Below are positions 1 to 7,263 of a stretch of DNA of 36,863 nucleotides, in pieces (positions within the stretch are counted from its first letter, which is position 1; each line of letters begins with the position of its first letter). Source of the DNA: CAYPHY01 sp964410625 (GTDB lineage Bacteria > Chloroflexota > Anaerolineae > Promineifilales > Promineifilaceae); the NCBI GenBank assembly GCA_964410625.1, contig CAYPHY010000050.1:1-36863 (forward strand), given 5' to 3'. Position numbers and translations under genes: made by a program. The notes under the pieces were generated by a model. The model did not search any database. It was not told the origin of the DNA and saw nothing but the letters and a program-made list of their open reading frames with translations.

Positions 1-126
1 GGGAGACTGGGAGACTGGGAGACTGGGAGACTGGGAGACTGGGAGACTGGGAGACTGGGAGATTATAAATCAGTCATTCAATCGCGCAATCTATTGGTCT
101 CCTAATCTCTCAGTCTCTTAGTCTCT
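1..126. repeat. 8-bp tandem array (GGGAGACT) with inverted partner
   Basis: Bases 1-60 are about 7.5 perfect copies of the 8-bp word GGGAGACT, running off the window edge. After an AT-rich spacer, bases 94-126 carry degenerate reverse-complement words (TCTCCTAA, TCTCTCAG, TCTCTTAG), so the two parts can fold into a long imperfect hairpin. The same word family recurs at 11677-11762, 29210-29290, 30282-30362 and 35625-35672. The array ends just before the promoter of the next gene. Confidence 0.9.
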
Positions 127-141
127 ATTACCCTTTCTATG

Positions 142-147
142 TATAAT
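142..147 (+). promoter_or_regulatory. -10 element of a probable leaderless promoter
   Basis: A perfect TATAAT lies 8 nt upstream of the ATG at 156, and no Shine-Dalgarno is present. A start 6-8 nt after the -10 would put the transcript's first base at or next to the ATG, so a leaderless mRNA is inferred. No convincing -35 is visible at 16-18 bp. The same 8-nt distance is seen at the promoter at 12361-12389. Confidence 0.5.
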
Positions 148-155
148 TCTATACG

Positions 156-1028
156 ATGAAAATAGCGGTACTCTCCGACATACATGGCAACCTTCCAGCG
201 TTGGAGGCAGTAATTGAAGATGTAGACAGATGGCAACCCGACCTCGTGGTTGTCAATGGCGACATTGTCAATCGCGGCCCGCGCTCGCGGGATTGTTTTC
301 TGCTGTTGCAAGAACGACAGCAGAAAGATGGCTGGATTCTACTGCGTGGCAACCACGAGGATTATGTGTTGGAATGCGGCCGTCCCGATTGCGTTACCGA
401 TGGCCCTGACTATGAAGTCGCCCAGTTTGCCCATTGGGCCTACCAACAGCTAAACGGCGAAATTAAGGAATTGGCTGCACTGCCTGACCAATTTGAATGG
501 ACAGCTCCTGATGGCAGCGTGTTCCGCGTAGTCCATGCATCGGTTCAAAATAATCGCGATGGCATCTATGTGCGCACGGCCGACGACGAACTGCGCCAAA
601 AGATCGGCCCACCGCCGGCCGTCTTTGTCACCGGCCATACTCACCGGCCGCTGATTCGCCAGCTTGATGGCACGCTCGTGGTCAATACCGGTTCCGTCGG
701 CGCGCCCTTTGACGAGGACCGCCGCGCCTGTTACGGCCGATTCGTCTGGACGCCGGAAGGCTGGCAGGCAGAGTTGGTGCGGGTAGAGTATGATTTGCAA
801 GCCATCGAGCGCGACTATGTGGAAAGTGGCTTTCTCAATGAAGGCGGCCCGCTGGCACAACTGATGTTGCTGGAACTTCGCAAAGCACGCGGCCTTATCC
901 ACCGCTGGGGCCATCGTTTTGAGAAAGCGGTACGAAATGGCGACATCACCATTGAAGAAAGTGTTCGTCAGGTGATGGCCGAAGATGACGTGCGGCCGTT
1001 CGTCGGCCCGCCGGGCTGGAGTGTTTAG
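156..1028 (+). CDS. Calcineurin-like metallophosphoesterase
   Basis: A 290-residue cytoplasmic protein of the calcineurin-like metallophosphoesterase family. Metal-binding blocks are in canonical order: D8-I-H10 in LSDIHGN, G35-D36, G65-N66-H67-E68, H127, and G160-H161-T162-H163, followed by NTGSVGAPFDEDRR (177-190), which is typical of the YfcE/Ppx-like 'phosphodiesterase with GSVG' group. The family hydrolyses phosphomono- or diesters with two metal ions; the substrate cannot be read from sequence. There is no signal peptide or membrane segment. The C-terminal 90 residues are helical and outside the core fold. Its stop is followed at once by a hairpin array, then a PHP phosphatase, so the two may share a transcript. 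The start has no SD and is probably leaderless. Confidence 0.9.
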   Translation: MKIAVLSDIHGNLPALEAVIEDVDRWQPDLVVVNGDIVNRGPRSRDCFLLLQERQQKDGWILLRGNHEDYVLECGRPDCVTDGPDYEVAQFAHWAYQQLNGEIKELAALPDQFEWTAPDGSVFRVVHASVQNNRDGIYVRTADDELRQKIGPPPAVFVTGHTHRPLIRQLDGTLVVNTGSVGAPFDEDRRACYGRFVWTPEGWQAELVRVEYDLQAIERDYVESGFLNEGGPLAQLMLLELRKARGLIHRWGHRFEKAVRNGDITIEESVRQVMAEDDVRPFVGPPGWSV

Positions 1029-1103
1029 AAGGATGAGGGATGAAGGATGAAGGATGAAATGCGTTATTCATCCTTCATCCCTCATCCCTCATCCTTCATC
1101 CTT
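1029..1103. repeat. Inverted array of 7-bp words (GGATGAA/GGATGAG)
   Basis: The left arm (1029-1059) is four words of GGATGAR. The right arm (1067-1103) is five reverse-complement words (TTCATCC/CTCATCC). The array begins directly after the preceding TAG and ends just before the AGGAAAG Shine-Dalgarno of the next gene. It can form a long stem. An upstream ATG at 1054 lies inside the array and is not the likely start. Confidence 0.9.
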
Positions 1104-1113
1104 TAGGAAAGAT

Positions 1114-1959
1114 ATGCAAGAACCTATTCTCTACGACTCACACATGCACACCCCGCTTTGCAAACATGCGCGGGGCGAACCGGGGGATTATGCGGCCGTT
1201 GCTGAAAAGCGCGGCCTGCGCGGCATCATCATCACCTGCCATAATCCCGCCCCCGATAACTGGTATCCCCAGGTACGCATGGGGATGGACCAATTTGAAC
1301 AGTATCTCGATATGGTCGAACACGCCGCCCAGGTGTGGCTCGGCCGTGTGGATGTGCGCCTCGGCCTGGAAAGCGACTACGTTCCCGGCATGGAACCCTG
1401 GCTGGAGGAGTTGCACCAACAAGCGGATTTCGACTTTATTCTAGGCTCTATCCACCCTGACGCCCCTTATTACAAAGAAATCCATAGCAAAGGCAACGAC
1501 CGATCCTTCCAGGAAGCGTACTTCGAGCATCTGGCATTGGCGGCCGAATCCGGCCTGTTCGACGCACTCGCCCATCCTGATTTGGTGAAGAACGCGACGG
1601 CCGCCAACTGGGACGCCCGGCGCATCATCCAGGTTGTGGAACCGCGATTAGATCGCATTGCCGACACGGGTATCGCCATGGAGCTAAACACTTCCGGTTT
1701 ACATAAACGAGTTCGGGAGATGAATCCCAATCCGACTATGTTGGAAGCGATGTATGAGCGCGGCATCCCTGTCGTCCTCGGTTCCGATTCCCATGTGCCG
1801 GAGCGCGTCGCTGCTGATTTCGGCCGTGCCCTCGACCTTCTCGAAGATGTCGGCTATGATACGGTTAGCTTTTTCCTCGGCCGCCAACGTTATGACCTGG
1901 AAATTGAAGCAGTTCGGCTCAGTTTGGAACAAGACCAAAAAGCTGCTCTTATTTTTTAG
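1114..1959 (+). CDS. PHP-domain phosphatase, histidinol-phosphatase (HisK/HisJ) family
   Basis: A 281-residue PHP-superfamily metallohydrolase. Seen: the N-terminal H10-x-H12 block (DSHMHTPLCKH), the acidic ligand in GLESDYVPG, ILGSIHPDAP, DALAHPDLV, and the C-terminal GSDSHVPE. Together these give the trinuclear metal site of the PHP fold. Length and motif order match the HisK-type histidinol-phosphatase family, which removes phosphate from L-histidinol phosphate in histidine synthesis, though no other his gene is nearby and other phosphoesterase roles are possible. I chose ATG 1114 because AGGAAAG lies just upstream; the in-frame ATG at 1054 is inside a repeat and would add 20 repeat-encoded residues. 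Confidence 0.85.
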   Translation: MQEPILYDSHMHTPLCKHARGEPGDYAAVAEKRGLRGIIITCHNPAPDNWYPQVRMGMDQFEQYLDMVEHAAQVWLGRVDVRLGLESDYVPGMEPWLEELHQQADFDFILGSIHPDAPYYKEIHSKGNDRSFQEAYFEHLALAAESGLFDALAHPDLVKNATAANWDARRIIQVVEPRLDRIADTGIAMELNTSGLHKRVREMNPNPTMLEAMYERGIPVVLGSDSHVPERVAADFGRALDLLEDVGYDTVSFFLGRQRYDLEIEAVRLSLEQDQKAALIF

Positions 1960-2000
1960 AATGTATAGCACATTCGCGTAACTATTTTCAGGAGAAAACT

Positions 2001-3779
2001 ATGCCCACTGATACCGTTATCCACCGCCTACTCCACCACGGCCGCGTCCGTCCCAACGCTCCCGCCTATTATGAAAAAGTTGGACAAACATGGGTCCCCA
2101 CCACATGGGAGACCTATACCAGCCAGGTGCGCCAGGCGGCCAGAGCGCTGCTTTCCACCGGATTTGAGACCGGGAATGTCGTCTGTATGTTGGGTTTCAA
2201 CCGCCCAGAGTGGACGATTATGCAACTGGCGGCGATGATGGTCGGTGGCGCAGGGGCTGGTATCTATGCCACCAACTCTCCGGCTGAAGTACAATACATC
2301 CTTGCCCACACCGAAGCCCCGTTGGTCTTGCTGGAAAACGAAGCACAGTGGCAAAAAGTGAATCAGGTACGCGACGAACTGCCTGCACTCAAACATGTCG
2401 TTATGATGCGCGGCACGAAAATAGATGATCCCCTCGCTGAAGATTGGGAGACATTCCTGGCACGAGGTGATGGTATTAACGATGCTACGCTCGATGATTG
2501 CATCGCCAGCCTACAACCGGAGCAACTCGCCTCCCTGATCTACACCTCCGGCACGACTGGCCCCCCCAAGGGAGTCATGCTCTCCCACCACAACGTTGCC
2601 AGCACCGCCAAAAATGGTGAAAAGCTGTTCAGCCTGACCCCCGATGATCGCTCCCTCTCTTACCTGCCACTCTCGCACATCGCCGAGCAGATGTTCACGG
2701 TGCATACGGCCGCTACCGTTGGTTATCCGATCTACTACGCCGAATCGTTGGACAAGCTGGCCGACAACCTCCGTGAAGTGAACCCAACGCTCTTCTTTGG
2801 CGTGCCGCGCGTCTGGGAACGCTTTTATGATGGCGTCAACGAACGGTTGGCGGAAGCGCATGGGGTGCGCCAAAAGTTATTGGTCTGGGCGCAAGGGATC
2901 GGCCGCCGTGTTTCCGCCCTGCGTAATGAAGGCCAGGAGCCACATGGGGCGCTGGCCTTGCAATTCCGCCTGGCCGACCGACTGGTCTTATCAAAGATCA
3001 AAAGCGCTTTGGGGATGAGCCAGGTACGCATCCCCGTATCGGGTGCGGCCCCGGTGGACCGCCGTATCCTGGAGTTCTTCAGCGGTTTCGACATCAATAT
3101 TTACGAGGTCTATGGGCAATCCGAGGGGTGCGGGCCAACCACTTTCAACCGCCCCGGCGCAACCCGCTTTGGCACGACCGGGCAGGCGTGGCCGGAAACC
3201 GAGGTGAAACTCGCCGCCGATGGTGAGGTATTGCTGCGCGGGCCGAATGTCTTCATGGGCTACTACAAGAACCCTCAAGCCACGGCCGAAACGCTGATTG
3301 ACGGCTGGCTGCACTCCGGCGACCTTGGCCAGTTTGACGAAGACGGCTTCTTGAGCATTGTCGGCCGCAAGAAAGAGATCATCATCACCTCTGGCGGTAA
3401 AAACATCGCGCCGGTCAACATCGAAGCCGCCTGTAAGCAACTGGAACTGATCGCCGACGCGGTGGTCATCGGCGACGGCCGTAAATATCTGACTGCGCTG
3501 CTGACGTTGGATGAAGCGGCCGTCAAACGCTTCACCGAGGAGCATGGCATCAATCCCCCTGAACTGCACCTTTGCCCGGAAGTGCTGGCCGCCATCCAAC
3601 AAGCGATTGACGAGCAGGTAAACCCCAACTTCGCCCGCGTCGAAAACATCCGCAAGTTTAAGGTCTTGCCGCGCAACTTTTCGATTGAAACCGGCGAGCT
3701 AACCCCCACCCTGAAGCTCAAACGCCGCGTCGTCAACCAAAACTTTCACGACGAGATCGAAGCGATGTATGCGGAGTAA
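2001..3779 (+). CDS. Long-chain acyl-CoA synthetase (AMP-forming)
   Basis: A 592-residue adenylate-forming enzyme of the FadD15/FAA type, activating fatty acids with ATP and CoA. Seen: the P-loop YTSGTTGPPKG (181-191), the A5 motif VYGQSEGCG (about 368-376), A7 GWLHSGDLG (about 435-443), A8 GRKKEIIITSGGKNIAP (about 455-471), and a C-terminal ELTPTLKLKRR block carrying the expected catalytic lysine. Length and the GGKNIAP signature fit the long-chain (AMP-binding FAA/ACSBG) subgroup rather than acetyl-CoA synthetases. An AGGAG Shine-Dalgarno (1990-1994) precedes ATG 2001. The enzyme is probably cytoplasmic or membrane-associated and feeds beta-oxidation or lipid synthesis. Confidence 0.93.
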   Translation: MPTDTVIHRLLHHGRVRPNAPAYYEKVGQTWVPTTWETYTSQVRQAARALLSTGFETGNVVCMLGFNRPEWTIMQLAAMMVGGAGAGIYATNSPAEVQYILAHTEAPLVLLENEAQWQKVNQVRDELPALKHVVMMRGTKIDDPLAEDWETFLARGDGINDATLDDCIASLQPEQLASLIYTSGTTGPPKGVMLSHHNVASTAKNGEKLFSLTPDDRSLSYLPLSHIAEQMFTVHTAATVGYPIYYAESLDKLADNLREVNPTLFFGVPRVWERFYDGVNERLAEAHGVRQKLLVWAQGIGRRVSALRNEGQEPHGALALQFRLADRLVLSKIKSALGMSQVRIPVSGAAPVDRRILEFFSGFDINIYEVYGQSEGCGPTTFNRPGATRFGTTGQAWPETEVKLAADGEVLLRGPNVFMGYYKNPQATAETLIDGWLHSGDLGQFDEDGFLSIVGRKKEIIITSGGKNIAPVNIEAACKQLELIADAVVIGDGRKYLTALLTLDEAAVKRFTEEHGINPPELHLCPEVLAAIQQAIDEQVNPNFARVENIRKFKVLPRNFSIETGELTPTLKLKRRVVNQNFHDEIEAMYAE

Positions 3780-3808
3780 GCGAATCAAAGAACTCGATTG
3801 AAAAAATG

Positions 3809-3876
3809 ATCCACGAATTGACACGAATTTTCACGAATAGGACTAAATTAGTGTAGATTCGTGCAAATTCGTGGAT
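3809..3876. repeat. Inverted array of CACGAATT words
   Basis: ATCCACGAATTGACACGAAT starts the left arm and ATTCGTGCAAATTCGTGGAT ends the right arm. Together they form an imperfect hairpin between two genes. The CACGAAT word also builds the arrays at 14894-15010, 17117-17212 and 18984-19065, which additionally share GACTTACGCA-type ends that this copy lacks. Confidence 0.85.
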
Positions 3877-3894
3877 TCCTAAGAGACCGAGATA

Positions 3895-4341
3895 ATGCAA
3901 GACATTAACCAACTGCCACCCGAACAGCAACTAGACTTCTGGCTTGGAGAGTGGGATGCTACCTGGGGCGAAGGCCAACGGGGCAGCAACCACATCCAGC
4001 GCGTATTGGATGGAAAAGCGATTCAGGAAGATTTTGACGGCCGTCCTGCTGCTGACTTTCGCGGCCGTAGCCTCTCGATCTACAGCCCGCAACATCAAGA
4101 ATGGCGGCAAATGTGGGTGGACAACCAGGGAAGCTATTGGCATTTGCATGGCGGCTGGCAGCAAGATCGCTTTATCTTGACCACCGACGACATCGTTGAA
4201 GGACGCGAAGTCAAGTTTCGCATGGTTTTCTATAATATTGCCGCCGATTCGTTCGACTGGGATTGGGAGCGATCCGAAGATGAGGGGCGGACCTGGAACT
4301 TGCGCTGGCGAATCCACTACCAACGCAAAACCACTCCGTAG
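3895..4341 (+). CDS. DUF1579-like small protein
   Basis: A 148-residue soluble protein with no signal peptide. The pattern FWLGEWDATW near the N-terminus, then a lipocalin-like series of short strands (G-x-S-L-S-I-Y, W-x-Q-M-W-V-D-N-Q-G), resembles the DUF1579/YybH-adjacent uncharacterised family. A ligand-binding beta-barrel is plausible but not shown. There is no convincing SD before ATG 3895. The TAG stop (4339-4341) lies within the first bases of a GTAGC-ended repeat, so the natural C-terminus may once have been longer. It is convergent with the GNAT gene across the assembly gap. Confidence 0.6.
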   Translation: MQDINQLPPEQQLDFWLGEWDATWGEGQRGSNHIQRVLDGKAIQEDFDGRPAADFRGRSLSIYSPQHQEWRQMWVDNQGSYWHLHGGWQQDRFILTTDDIVEGREVKFRMVFYNIAADSFDWDWERSEDEGRTWNLRWRIHYQRKTTP

Positions 4342-4466
4342 CGCGGGTTGTTTACCCGNNNNNNNNNNNNNNNNNNNNNNNNNNNNNNNNNNNNNNNNNN
4401 NNNNNNNNNNNNNNNNNNNNNNNNNNNNNNNNNNNNNNNNNNNNNNNNNNNNNNNNNNCGCGCTAC
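4338..4466. repeat. GTAGC...GCTAC hairpin repeat, interrupted by assembly gap
   Basis: The left end is GTAGCGCGGGTTGTTTACCCG (21 nt, 4338-4358), of which CGGGTTGTTTACCCG folds into a small hairpin. The right end is CGCGCTAC (4459-4466). Both ends match the intact element at 36692-36750, so the unknown 100 bases are inferred to lie inside one or more copies. The element sits between convergent genes. It includes the stop of the left gene and ends 4 nt before the stop of the right gene, exactly as at 36692-36750. Confidence 0.75.
4359..4458. other. Assembly gap (100 N)
   Basis: Exactly 100 N, a conventional placeholder size. The gap falls inside a hairpin repeat, which is the probable reason the assembly broke. 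The true length is unknown. Confidence 0.95.
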
Positions 4467-4470
4467 AATG

Positions 4471-5040
4471 TTACTCTCCGCGAATCTTGGAGTAGACCAT
4501 TGTGTCCCGTAGCTCGCCGGTGATGTGGTCGCGTGTGTCGTGGCGCAGCGTACCTTCGTAGGTAAAACCCAACCGCTGGGGAACGGCCGCGCTGCGCACA
4601 TTCTTCGCATCCATCTTGATAAACACCCGTTCCGCCTGCACCACGCGAAAAGCCAAATCCGTAATCGCCGCTACCGCCTCGGTGATATACCCTTTGCCAC
4701 CATACTTCGTGCGTACCCAATAGCCAATCTCCACGCTTGGCACCGACCAATCAATGCGGTGCAATCCACTTCCGCCAATCAGCGTATCCGTTCCCTTGAG
4801 ATAAAGTTGTAACCACAAATCCTCACGAGAGAGGAACTTCGCCTGCCCCTCTCGCGCCCGCGCCTCATACTCCTCCTCCGTCTGCACAGTGACCGCCCAG
4901 GGCATCCACGGCTTCAGTTCTTCCTGCGACTCCAAAACCGCCTCGCGCAAACGCCGCCCATCCCCCGGCAACGGCCCGCGAATCGTCAATCGCTCTGTGT
5001 CAAAACTATAAGGAATGTCCAACAAAATCGGCTTGTCCAT
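4471..5040 (-). CDS. GNAT N-acetyltransferase, RimJ/RimL type
   Basis: A 189-residue GNAT acetyltransferase of the RimJ/RimL-like (Acetyltransf_3) group. Seen: the N-terminal TERLTIRGPLPGD, the central GGSGLHRIDWSVPSVEIGYWV strand pair, the acetyl-CoA loop TKYGGKGYITEAV (111-123), and NVRSAAVPQRLGFTYEG, the usual N-x-x-S-x-x-x-x-x-R-x-G-F motif. Such enzymes acetylate protein N-termini, antibiotics or small amines; the acceptor is unknown. It is convergent with the DUF1579-like gene. The start at 5040 has only a weak purine-rich upstream stretch. Confidence 0.88.
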   Translation of the reverse strand: MDKPILLDIPYSFDTERLTIRGPLPGDGRRLREAVLESQEELKPWMPWAVTVQTEEEYEARAREGQAKFLSREDLWLQLYLKGTDTLIGGSGLHRIDWSVPSVEIGYWVRTKYGGKGYITEAVAAITDLAFRVVQAERVFIKMDAKNVRSAAVPQRLGFTYEGTLRHDTRDHITGELRDTMVYSKIRGE

Positions 5041-5060
5041 TGCTTCTTGCTCTGCCTGCT

Positions 5061-5133
5061 GTAGTACGGGCGAGGCAACTGGAAGGAAATCTTAAGTTAT
5101 CCTCTGGATAAGGGCCGGTTGCCTCGCCCCTAC
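5061..5133. repeat. GTAG...CTAC-ended inverted repeat with GCGAGGCAAC arms
   Basis: The left arm GTAGTACGGGCGAGGCAAC and the right arm GTTGCCTCGCCCCTAC are near-perfect reverse complements around an AT-rich loop of about 35 nt. A related element with GAGGGAGGGCAATCGG / CCGATTGCCTCGCCCC arms lies at 15029-15088. The element lies between two co-oriented genes. Confidence 0.85.
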
Positions 5134-5164
5134 CAATAACCGCTCACTGATCACCGTATATCGC

Positions 5165-7012
5165 TTACCGCGTAACGATCGGCACAAACGCTTGTGAAAC
5201 CGGCCGTCGCTCGTCAATCTCAATCAGCAAGACGGGGCTGCCACCAATCGGATAGATCGGGTTGACATCCTGACCGGGGAAGGGGTTACGGTTCGTCGCC
5301 GCGGCTAGCGGAATGGTGTACATGCCATTGACGGCCGTGATCGTCTGTGTCTGTCCATCCGCTTTAACCAGCGTCGCCGTCCCGGTTGGGCTGGTGGCGG
5401 GGATTTCGGCCGTCTGATCCTCCCCACACAGCGTCCACATCCCGACGATGCGCTCCTTTGTGCTTTGGCGGTAGAAGGCGATCCACTCCTGATGCGGCGT
5501 CATAATCCCCGCCGGACCGAGACAGGTGGCTTCTCCCGGCCGTTCCCGCCAATAAGGTTCCACATCTTGTAAATAGCGCGTCAGCACCTGGAAGGCCAAC
5601 AAGTTTAGCCGTCCTGTCTCCGGGTGAGTGTGTTGGGTAAAGCAAGCGGCGTCCGTCGGATTGGTATAAAGGCCGTTGGCATCCCCCGCGCAAGGTATTC
5701 CTGGCTGGCCGATCAATTCCCCTTCCGGTGTACAAAGTTCCCCATTATGCGGCGGGAAGTCCGTCCCCTGTGGCTGGTTGCCACAACCATCATACAGTTG
5801 GAAGTGAAAAATCGCTTCCGCCCCGGCCGACAGCGCGTAAAACGCGGTTTGAATTGCATAACTGGCCTGCTCAACATTCGTCGCTCGCAAGGCACTCTTT
5901 GGATCCCACACCGGCCCCGGATAATCATTCCAGGCTGGAACACCCGTCTCGTTCAGCCAGATCGGCTTGTCAATGCCCACCTCATCCATCGCGTTTTGGG
6001 CGCGGAAGACATGGTAAAAGGATTGCCAGGCGTAGAAATAGCTGTGGGTGGCGAGGATGTCATGGTAATAGTTTTGTTCGGCCGCCAGCGGATCATTCTG
6101 ATAGATCGCCAGCACATCCCGATAGTAATTCAACTTCTGAAAATTATTCGCCAATGCCCCAAACAAGACCACCGCCTGAGGATCAGCATACTTCGCCGCG
6201 ATGTAACCAACCTTCAGTAACCGTGCGTAATCCTCCAGGCTGGCGTTCCAGAAGATATCCAAATCCGGTTCATTCCACATCTCCCAATGGGTGATGCCCA
6301 CCCCTTGCGGCCAGCCATGAGCCAGCGCCAGTTCGCCACCAGGTTTATAGCGATTGACCGCCATCGTTACGAACCGCGCCCATTTGTTATTGGGGTTAAT
6401 CGTCTTCCCTGGGGCCGGTATGTCGCTGCCATCGGTGAAGACGCCTTCATACAGACCGGCGGGGGTCGCCGTCTGTGGTGATTGCAGCCACAGATCGCCG
6501 CCGGTTGACTCGCGGCCGCTCGCTTGCTCCTCAGGTGAATCATCAGGCGTGCTTAAGCTCCTCCCTGTCTGATAAAAGCCCGGCGTCCCCAGCAAAATCG
6601 CATTCAGTCGCAATCCATGGGCCAAATCATCTACTACGGTGCTATCTTGCGTTGACCAGTTAAATTGATCCGGGCTGTGCTCAATATTAAACCAATAGAT
6701 CGGCCAGCGATTCCAGGTTGCCCCGGTTGCCAGACCTTTTTGGTATTGGCGGGCGATTGAATCGGCCGTCCGCGGACTCCCTGGCAGACGGTCTTCGGCC
6801 GAGCTGATGAAGTTCACGCCAAAGATCGGCCGTGTTTCTGTCTGCTGCACGCGTTCAACCGGAGCGGCACGGACAACGGCCGTTGGCGTCTTTGCCTGCC
6901 AATAGTAAATGCCCAATTGCAACAATGGCAAGCCAAAAACAAGGAAAACGATTAGAGGGAGAGAAAGACGGCCGAGTAATGAAACCAGTACTGTGCGTCT
7001 CGGTGTAAGCAT
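5165..7012 (-). CDS. Membrane-anchored glycoside-hydrolase-like protein (clan GH-A, GH39-like)
   Basis: A 615-residue protein with an N-terminal transmembrane segment (about 16-38) and no lipobox, so it is probably anchored with the catalytic part outside. The body is a TIM-barrel glycosidase-like domain: FGVNFISS at the barrel start, RWPIYWFNIE, the acid/base motif W246-N247-E248-P249, and a second acid in WLNETG (E355), the usual distance for the clan-A nucleophile. The C-terminal 150 residues look like a beta-rich domain. No carbohydrate target can be named. Its neighbours (YfhO-like and GT39 proteins) suggest a role in surface polysaccharide handling. A pseudo-glycosidase is possible but both acids are present. 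Confidence 0.7.
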   Translation of the reverse strand: MLTPRRTVLVSLLGRLSLPLIVFLVFGLPLLQLGIYYWQAKTPTAVVRAAPVERVQQTETRPIFGVNFISSAEDRLPGSPRTADSIARQYQKGLATGATWNRWPIYWFNIEHSPDQFNWSTQDSTVVDDLAHGLRLNAILLGTPGFYQTGRSLSTPDDSPEEQASGRESTGGDLWLQSPQTATPAGLYEGVFTDGSDIPAPGKTINPNNKWARFVTMAVNRYKPGGELALAHGWPQGVGITHWEMWNEPDLDIFWNASLEDYARLLKVGYIAAKYADPQAVVLFGALANNFQKLNYYRDVLAIYQNDPLAAEQNYYHDILATHSYFYAWQSFYHVFRAQNAMDEVGIDKPIWLNETGVPAWNDYPGPVWDPKSALRATNVEQASYAIQTAFYALSAGAEAIFHFQLYDGCGNQPQGTDFPPHNGELCTPEGELIGQPGIPCAGDANGLYTNPTDAACFTQHTHPETGRLNLLAFQVLTRYLQDVEPYWRERPGEATCLGPAGIMTPHQEWIAFYRQSTKERIVGMWTLCGEDQTAEIPATSPTGTATLVKADGQTQTITAVNGMYTIPLAAATNRNPFPGQDVNPIYPIGGSPVLLIEIDERRPVSQAFVPIVTR

Positions 7013-7263
7013 ATTACACTCGCTTTTCCAATTCTTATTCTGGGTAACGAACTCTCACCCTTCGCCCTGTAGCAACTACAAGACAGCCAACCCAATCATT
7101 TACTGCTTCTGTTTGGAACAGGTTTGTTACACGTTGGATGAGCTGCTTCCGTGTTGCCGGATGAAGACGAACAAGTAGAATTCCATTTAGTAGTGTGTCA
7201 CAGCACAATCAACGTGTCAAGAACCGTAGCGCGGGTTGCCAACCCGCGAGTTCCACATTCGCA
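7013..7263. other. Intergenic region with one hairpin repeat
   Basis: 251 bp between two minus-strand genes. It holds a truncated copy of the GTAGC repeat family at 7226-7248, with the perfect stem CGCGGGTT/AACCCGCG (7230-7237 and 7241-7248) around a GCC loop. I see no supported ORF in the rest. Confidence 0.6.
7226..7248. repeat. Half copy of the GTAGC hairpin repeat
   Basis: GTAGC is followed by a perfect 8-bp stem (7230-7237 with 7241-7248). The right-hand GCTAC end is absent. The sequence closely matches the left half of the elements at 4338 and 36692. Confidence 0.85.

Noticed and set aside
1..60. CRISPR-like array at the window start
   Set aside because: The units are contiguous 8-bp words with no unique spacers and no cas genes nearby; it is a simple tandem array.
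1054..1113. Upstream start for the PHP phosphatase
   Set aside because: The ATG lies inside the GGATGAA array, the extra 20 residues are repeat-encoded, and AGGAAAG supports ATG 1114.
4196..4610. ORFs reading through the N gap
   Set aside because: They consist largely of undetermined residues and overlap well-supported genes on either side.
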